Source: Ectocarpus siliculosus (taxonomy: Eukaryota > Sar > Phaeophyceae > Ectocarpales > Ectocarpaceae). From it: a stretch of 12,396 nt of DNA. A program made the translations under genes and the position numbers. The stretch covers positions 2,286,894 to 2,299,289 of the forward strand of contig FN649739.1 in NCBI GenBank assembly GCA_000310025.1, in the 5' to 3' direction. Below, in pieces: positions 8,788 through 12,396 of this stretch (position 1 is its first letter; the number at the start of each line of letters is the position of its first letter). Below the pieces are notes generated by a model, which did no database searches, was not told the origin of the DNA, and worked only from the letters and a program-made list of their open reading frames with translations.

Positions 8788-8871
8788 CTGTGCGTGTCTG
8801 TCTCTTTCTCCCCTCTGCGCATCGTCCCTGTCCCTGTCCTTGTCCTTGACAACCCTTTTGACTATCTGAAG
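8340..8871 (+). other. Intron 2 of the GNAT gene (532 nt)
   Basis: GTAGGT donor, and an acceptor preceded by a long pyrimidine-rich region with a CT microsatellite. Phase 2 is preserved. I see no other coding signal in it. Confidence 0.72.
8742..8782. repeat. CT microsatellite
   Basis: About twenty uninterrupted CT dinucleotides, followed by further CT/TG-rich sequence up to about 8850. It lies some 90 bases upstream of the exon 3 acceptor and adds to the pyrimidine-rich tract there. Confidence 0.93.
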
Positions 8872-8957
8872 GAGAGTGTACTGCGAGGAAATGGGATTGA
8901 CGTCGCAGCAGGAGTTCACAGAGATGGACCCTACCAGCCGACACGTGCTCATACAGA
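8872..8957 (+). CDS. Exon 3 of GNAT gene: N-terminal GNAT segment
   Basis: From acceptor AAG (8871) to donor GTGAGT (8958), the exon completes codon 75 and encodes R76 to Q103. RVYCEEMGLTSQQEFTEMD followed by PTSRHVLIQ matches the usual start of ElaA-like and many other GNAT enzymes: an R-x-V-F-x-E-E-Q-G helix end, then a D-x-D/E-x-x-A-x-H-L-L strand. The exon ends in phase 1. The acceptor is a tandem NAGNAG site (AAGGAG), so splicing at 8875 would remove one Arg without changing the frame. Confidence 0.85.
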
Positions 8958-10487
8958 GTGAGTTAGACGTTGTCACTTTGCTGTTTGCTCTCGTTCTTGT
9001 CTCGACTCACGTGCCGCGTCGAATGACGTACACCTCTCTCCCTCGTTTACCGCGAGCGAAAAGTAAATCACTAGTCAGTTACCTCAGTTTTCAGAAGGCA
9101 TAGCATGTTTTTTCAAATGGTTGGAGTATGGAGTATAGACTTTCGTTGTCAGCTTGTGTGTTGTGTATGTCACCGGCAAGTAATGGCGGCGAAAATGTCG
9201 TAACCCGAAGCGAATGGGGTGGGGAGGTGTGAGACCTTGGCCTATTAGTGGGATGCAGGCCGCTCGTTGTCACACAAGGTCATCTTGATATGGCGTGTCC
9301 CCCCAAAACTGAATACACACTAAAATCAATCACTCCATCAAGGTAAAAACAAAACCAACGCACAGACTTCCTGTACAGCTTGCCCAAAAGTGCAACAGGT
9401 TTTATGCTGTTGGCGTGTTTCGTTTCTCGAGGCACACCTTGCGCGCTTCGTTGTTTTTTGCGTCATCGGACTGCTGTTATTATGAAAAAAGACCAGAAAG
9501 GGGGCACGCAGACCGTAACTCTAAATATGCCGATTCTATCCCTTGTCCAGGTACGTTTGCTTAGTTTACTTAGAGAAGCCTGCGTAGACCTTTTCTACTG
9601 GCGTTGTGTCTAACGGTTCTCCTGTAGGTTGCATACGGAAGATATCACACGCCACTTGGACCAACTTGCAACACTCAATTCTCTGCAGCGGCAAGAACAA
9701 TAGTGGCGGCCGTACCGAACAACGGCGATAGTCTGGTTGAGAGCTTTCTCACGGCGCATCGTTTGATTTTGTCGTCCTCTTTGGGAGCGTTCGAGCTTTG
9801 AGAATCGGTCCAGGGGGGGTGGTATCTTGTTTTTCAAACCTGCGGTGTTCACGTGCTTTTGCCCCTTTACATCACACCGGTGGAGCAGCTCCGAGATCGG
9901 TCTGGGCCGTTCTTGGTTCCCTTCCAATGCTCAAAGAGGAATAAACGATGTTCCAATACCACGACTCCTTCCCCCCTCTTCATTGCGTATCGAATCAGCA
10001 CTCATGATACATACATTTTTCCGTATCGAATCAGCACTCATTGTACATACATTTCTCCGTATCGAATCAGCACTCATTATACATACATGTTTCCGTATCG
10101 AATCAGCACTCACATGATCCCATGATTGCGTATCGAATCAGCACTCATGATACATACATGTTTCCGTATCGAATCAGCGCTCATTATACATCCATGTTTC
10201 CGTATCGAATCAGCACTCATGATACATACATGTTTCCGTATCGAATCAGCACTCATGATACACACATGTTTCCGTATCGAATCAGCACTCACATGATCCT
10301 ATGATTGCGCATCGAATCAAACTCGTGATTTCGTATCGAACCAGCACTCGCATTGATTAACCTGATTGCTCATCGAATCAACACTCACAGTGATGCATGA
10401 TCGCGTATCGTACCATTACTCGCGATAAAAACTTTTTTTGCGTATGGAATCGACGCTCATAACGTCACGGAACTCGTACCCCAACAG
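8958..10487 (+). other. Intron 3 of the GNAT gene (1530 nt)
   Basis: GTGAGT donor and CCCCAACAG acceptor, with phase 1 kept: A from exon 3 plus TG gives Met104. Bases 8958-9985 show no supported exon; 9986-10460 is the 36-bp array, ending 27 bases before the acceptor. Confidence 0.78.
9986..10460. repeat. 36-bp degenerate tandem array, about 13 units
   Basis: Units begin CGTATCGAATCAGCACTCAT and start at 9986, 10022, 10058, 10094, 10129, 10165, 10201, 10237 and 10273. More diverged units continue from 10308 to 10441 with spacings of 24-37. The fourth and ninth units (10094, 10273) share a variant end (CACATGATCC then ATGATTG, 35 bp long), indicating a higher-order repeat of about 179 bp. Divergence increases towards the right, where the array approaches the exon 4 acceptor. 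The 36-bp period gives false open frames on both strands with 12-residue repeats. Confidence 0.93.
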
Positions 10488-10684
10488 TGGGTGACGCGCC
10501 CCTGGGCTACGGGCGGTGGCGCTTCGAAACTGGACCCGCGGGGCAGGGGCAGGGACAGGGGCAGCAGCAGTTGCAGTACGCGATGGTGGATAGATTATGC
10601 GTCCTCAAGGAGTATCGCCAGCGGGGGTTTGCCAAGTCCTGCCTGGAGAGGATCGTGCACGACGTGTCCACCCAAACGGCGCAG
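10488..10684 (+). CDS. Exon 4 of GNAT gene: acetyl-CoA-binding core
   Basis: From acceptor CAACAG to donor GTGCGG after CAG, the exon encodes Met104 (split) to Q169. APLGYGRWRFE is the central GNAT strand that leads the substrate side. A short Gly-Gln repeat (PAGQGQGQGQQQLQ, residues 120-133) is inserted in a surface loop. AMVDRLCVLKEYRQRGFAKS is motif A, with the pyrophosphate loop R147-x-x-G150-x-A152 fitting the R/Q-x-x-G-x-G/A consensus that binds acetyl-CoA. SCLERIVHDVSTQTAQ is the helix after it. The substrate (small molecule or protein) cannot be told from this. It ends in phase 0. GNAT identity is secure; the downstream continuation is less so. Confidence 0.9.
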
Positions 10685-11586
10685 GTGCGGTTGTAGGGAG
10701 AGAGAGACAAAGACAGAGACAGATGGAGAGCGAGGTAGAAACAGAGACAGACGAACCCACACACACAGAGCGAGAGAGATATGTTAATAGTTGGTCCAGT
10801 CCTTCCGCTGTCGGCGCCGGCACCTGAGTATAAATATATGTTAGCCTTGCGGTGTGTGCCTTTTCGGCATATTTGGCGCTGAGACAGGGGTCGCGCAGAA
10901 GGATGCCCCGCCCTCCTTTTCTGCTGGAACGTTCGTTGAAGGTTCCGGTCCTTGACCGCGAAACATTTAGTTAAGTTGGGGTGCGGGTTCGTTGGAGCCG
11001 GGGTTGTAGAACTTTTGTTTCTTGCCGGAACGCCTTAACCAAGTGAAATCAAGTGTGGTATGATAACCACGAGCAAGGTGTTCACGCCATCGAAGAATCA
11101 GCAGCTAGCTCGTTGTACGTAAAAGACTTGCTTATTTTTCTTTGGTTTGATTTGCTTTGCCGCCTTTACGCATCTCTGACCTCCCGAGTCCGAGGAGGTA
11201 AGTCCGAGTGTGGTCATCCAACTGTGATCCCCGAACAAATGGGGAACCCATTGCCCTTGCCCTACCTCGGCCAAGCAGCTACACATGCTGCCACCGCGAT
11301 GCCATGGGGTGTGGCTATGTAGCACCCTTTTCTTCGCCGCTGTTGCGTGGTGTTGCATGTCCGCGTACTTACCCGGGTTTTATCTGAAACAGAGACAGAC
11401 CTCTTGTTGCGCGCTGGCAGGAGTGCTCCGCCGAGTTGTTGTTGCCTGGCGCCTTGTACCAAGCATCGAAACTCTTTCCCCGGCCCGCACGCACGTTACG
11501 CTTCCCACCTCGCCCTTGTGTATTCGTGTGGCTTATTTTTTTATTGTTTTTTGCGCCCGTGTCCATCGCACCTTAACCCGGTCCAG
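10685..11586 (+). other. Intron 4 of the GNAT gene (902 nt)
   Basis: It starts GTGCGG, an acceptable but not optimal donor, and ends after a T-rich tract at CCGGTCCAG. The first part (10698-10786) is GA- and CA-rich simple sequence. I see no convincing extra exon; a frame at 11188-11322 is open but lacks GNAT features. Confidence 0.55.
10698..10786. repeat. Purine-rich GA/CA simple sequence
   Basis: Imperfect GAGA, GACA and CACA runs follow directly after the exon 4 donor. A spurious Arg/Glu/Thr-rich frame runs through them. Confidence 0.75.
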
Positions 11587-11676
11587 ATGAAGACTGCGGT
11601 CGCAGCGATCGTCGTGCCAGCCCCACCAAACACCTTCGCACATCAGAAGCTAGGAGAACGAGGCTGGACGCCGCAG
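11587..11676 (+). CDS. Exon 5 of GNAT gene: C-terminal strand and helix
   Basis: The acceptor GTCCAG follows a strong T-rich tract (TTATTTTTTTATTG region), and the exon ends at CAG before GTGCGA. In phase 0 at both ends it encodes 30 residues, M170 to Q199. VAAIVVPAP fits the fifth GNAT strand, and NTFAHQKLGERGW fits the following helix, where the family usually has A-x-x-F/Y-Y-E-K-L-G-F; here Gly-Trp ends the motif. The catalytic-type Tyr often found in this helix is replaced by His/Gln. If the donor is not used, the frame runs on to a stop at 11755 through low-complexity codons. Confidence 0.6.
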
Positions 11677-12050
11677 GTGCGAAATAGAAGAGGGGGAAGG
11701 GGAGAGGAGGGGAGTGGATATGCACTGCTGCTTCTGCTGCTGGCGGTGGTGTCTTGAGATCGTGTATTGCGTGCCGTGCGCTTGCATCCCTTTGTCGCCG
11801 GGACGGCGCACGGACGTGGGGTTCGCGCTTCTTGCCAGACCGGTTAACCATGCGCACCACCGGGATCTTGTGTTGTGTGCGCGTGCGTGTGTTACAGCAT
11901 CGACCGCGCCAACCGGCTGGCCTACGCTGGGTACATGTCTGTATGTGTTGTTTTGCGACGGCCGTCGGAGGCAGGAGAAGGCGCAGTAGTGTGTTTGGGT
12001 GACTTTTGTGGACGCATGAGTAGAGTCGGGACACTGATTTCGCCGCACAG
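11677..12050 (+). other. Possible intron 5 with an exon-like segment
   Basis: Bounded by donor GTGCGA and acceptor CGCACAG if the last exon is right. It contains the short GC3-biased segment at 11898-11940, which does not fit the phase of exon 5. Confidence 0.35.
11898..11940 (+). other. Short exon-like segment, phase mismatch
   Basis: After acceptor GTGTTACAG and before GTATGT, the frame starting at 11899 encodes IDRANRLAYAGYMS with GC3 in 12 of 13 leading codons. It resembles a GNAT A-x-x-L-Y-x-x-x-G-Y helix end. It needs a preceding exon ending in phase 2, which neither exon 4 nor exon 5 provides, so it may belong to an alternative transcript or be chance. The frame stays open to 12075. 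Confidence 0.3.
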
Positions 12051-12098
12051 AGAGCGTGTGAAGCCGGATTTCTGAGGCAGCACAACGGCGCTCTATGA
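12051..12098 (+). CDS. Tentative terminal exon of GNAT gene
   Basis: After acceptor CGCACAG (12050), phase 0 gives RACEAGFLRQHNGAL and TGA at 12096-12098. C-E-A-G-F-x-R roughly fits the last GNAT strand, where ElaA-like members have F-x-E-x-G-I-x-H-x-x-M. The whole protein would be 214 residues, a normal size for a 30-residue knuckle plus a GNAT domain of about 145. Evidence is limited to phase, acceptor and length; the true end may lie beyond the contig. Confidence 0.33.
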   Translation, partial: RACEAGFLRQHNGAL

Positions 12099-12145
12099 CA
12101 ACCGCCAGCTTTTTTCGTGGTGCTAATTTGTCTCCTGTCCAAACA

Positions 12146-12189
12146 CCATGTTTTTCTTGAACTTGGAAATGCCATGTTTTTCTTGAACT
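12146..12189. repeat. 18-bp direct repeat
   Basis: CCATGTTTTTCTTGAACT occurs at 12146-12163 and again at 12172-12189, an offset of 26 bases. It is possibly a short tandem duplication in the 3' flank of the GNAT gene. Confidence 0.9.
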
Positions 12190-12375
12190 AGAAACGAGGA
12201 CGTGGAACCTACAGTGCAACTTCGCGCCGAGGGAAAGGATCGAGTTGGAGTGCAGAGCACTGCGATTAGTTGTGTTTTGCAGGTCAGTCGTAGATGGGGA
12301 GGACACGTACAGCATTTGTCTGTGCTTCGTTTCATGGGCGAACACCATTCCCTGCGAACTATGCCGCGTACCTGA

Positions 12376-12396
12376 CCCCCCCCCCCCCCCCCCCCC
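12376..12396. repeat. Poly-C contig end
   Basis: Twenty-one C end the window, equivalent to a poly-G run on the other strand and mirroring the left end. Confidence 0.9.

Noticed and set aside
9853-10304. Frames with 12-residue YRIST-type or MSADSIR-type repeats
   Set aside because: These are by-products of the 36-bp array, open on both strands, and the array lies inside a well-supported intron.
9986-10460. CRISPR array
   Set aside because: The repeated unit is contiguous tandem sequence with no unique spacers, no cas genes are present, and the context is eukaryotic.
12283-12375. Alternative last exon after TTTTGCAG at 12282
   Set aside because: It is in phase with exon 5, but the translation (VSRRWGGHVQHLSVL) shows no GNAT C-terminal pattern and poor codon bias.

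Overview
The window looks like a nuclear contig from an intron-rich eukaryote. It has large GT-AG introns, short GC3-rich exons, many microsatellites, tandem repeats inside introns, and a glutamine-rich protein. This style fits a photosynthetic stramenopile, most likely a brown alga such as Ectocarpus, but the sequence alone does not prove that. There is no bacterial-style gene packing, rRNA, convincing tRNA or CRISPR array. Both ends are homopolymers (G at the left, C at the right), which suggests an assembly break at poly-G tracts.

Layout. Bases 1-1690 hold no supported gene. From 1691 to 2279 there is a speculative plus-strand exon pair: a tiny Gly-rich start exon, then an exon ending in a consensus donor. 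On the minus strand, 3368-2499 is a 290-codon coding segment rich in Q, A, P and Y. It ends at a donor and probably continues or terminates in 2263-1960. About 1.2 kb without genes (3369-4542) separates it from the main gene.

The main result is one multi-exon plus-strand gene over about 4543-12098. Exon joins at 4605/8179, 8339/8872, 8957/10488 and 10684/11587 all keep frame. The first creates a compact Cys/His zinc knuckle (C12, C15, H17, H19/H20, C25, C28). The rest create a GNAT acetyltransferase fold: an R-x-V-Y-C-E-E-x-G start, a G-Y-G-R-W-R-F strand, a V-D-R-L-C-V-L strand with a YRQRGFA acetyl-CoA loop, then a VAAIVVPAP strand and a QKLGERGW helix. The last exon (12051-12098) is tentative.

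The introns of this gene carry the unusual repeats. Intron 1 (3.57 kb) holds seven near-identical 78-bp units, each with a telomere-type TTAGGG doublet and several G-runs. It also holds a 20-bp triplicate and a possible nested transcription unit (minus exon-like 5499-5379, TATA box at 5569). Intron 2 has a (CT)n tract. Intron 3 has a degenerate 36-bp array of about 13 units. The unit lengths (78, 36) are multiples of three, so they create long false reading frames on both strands.
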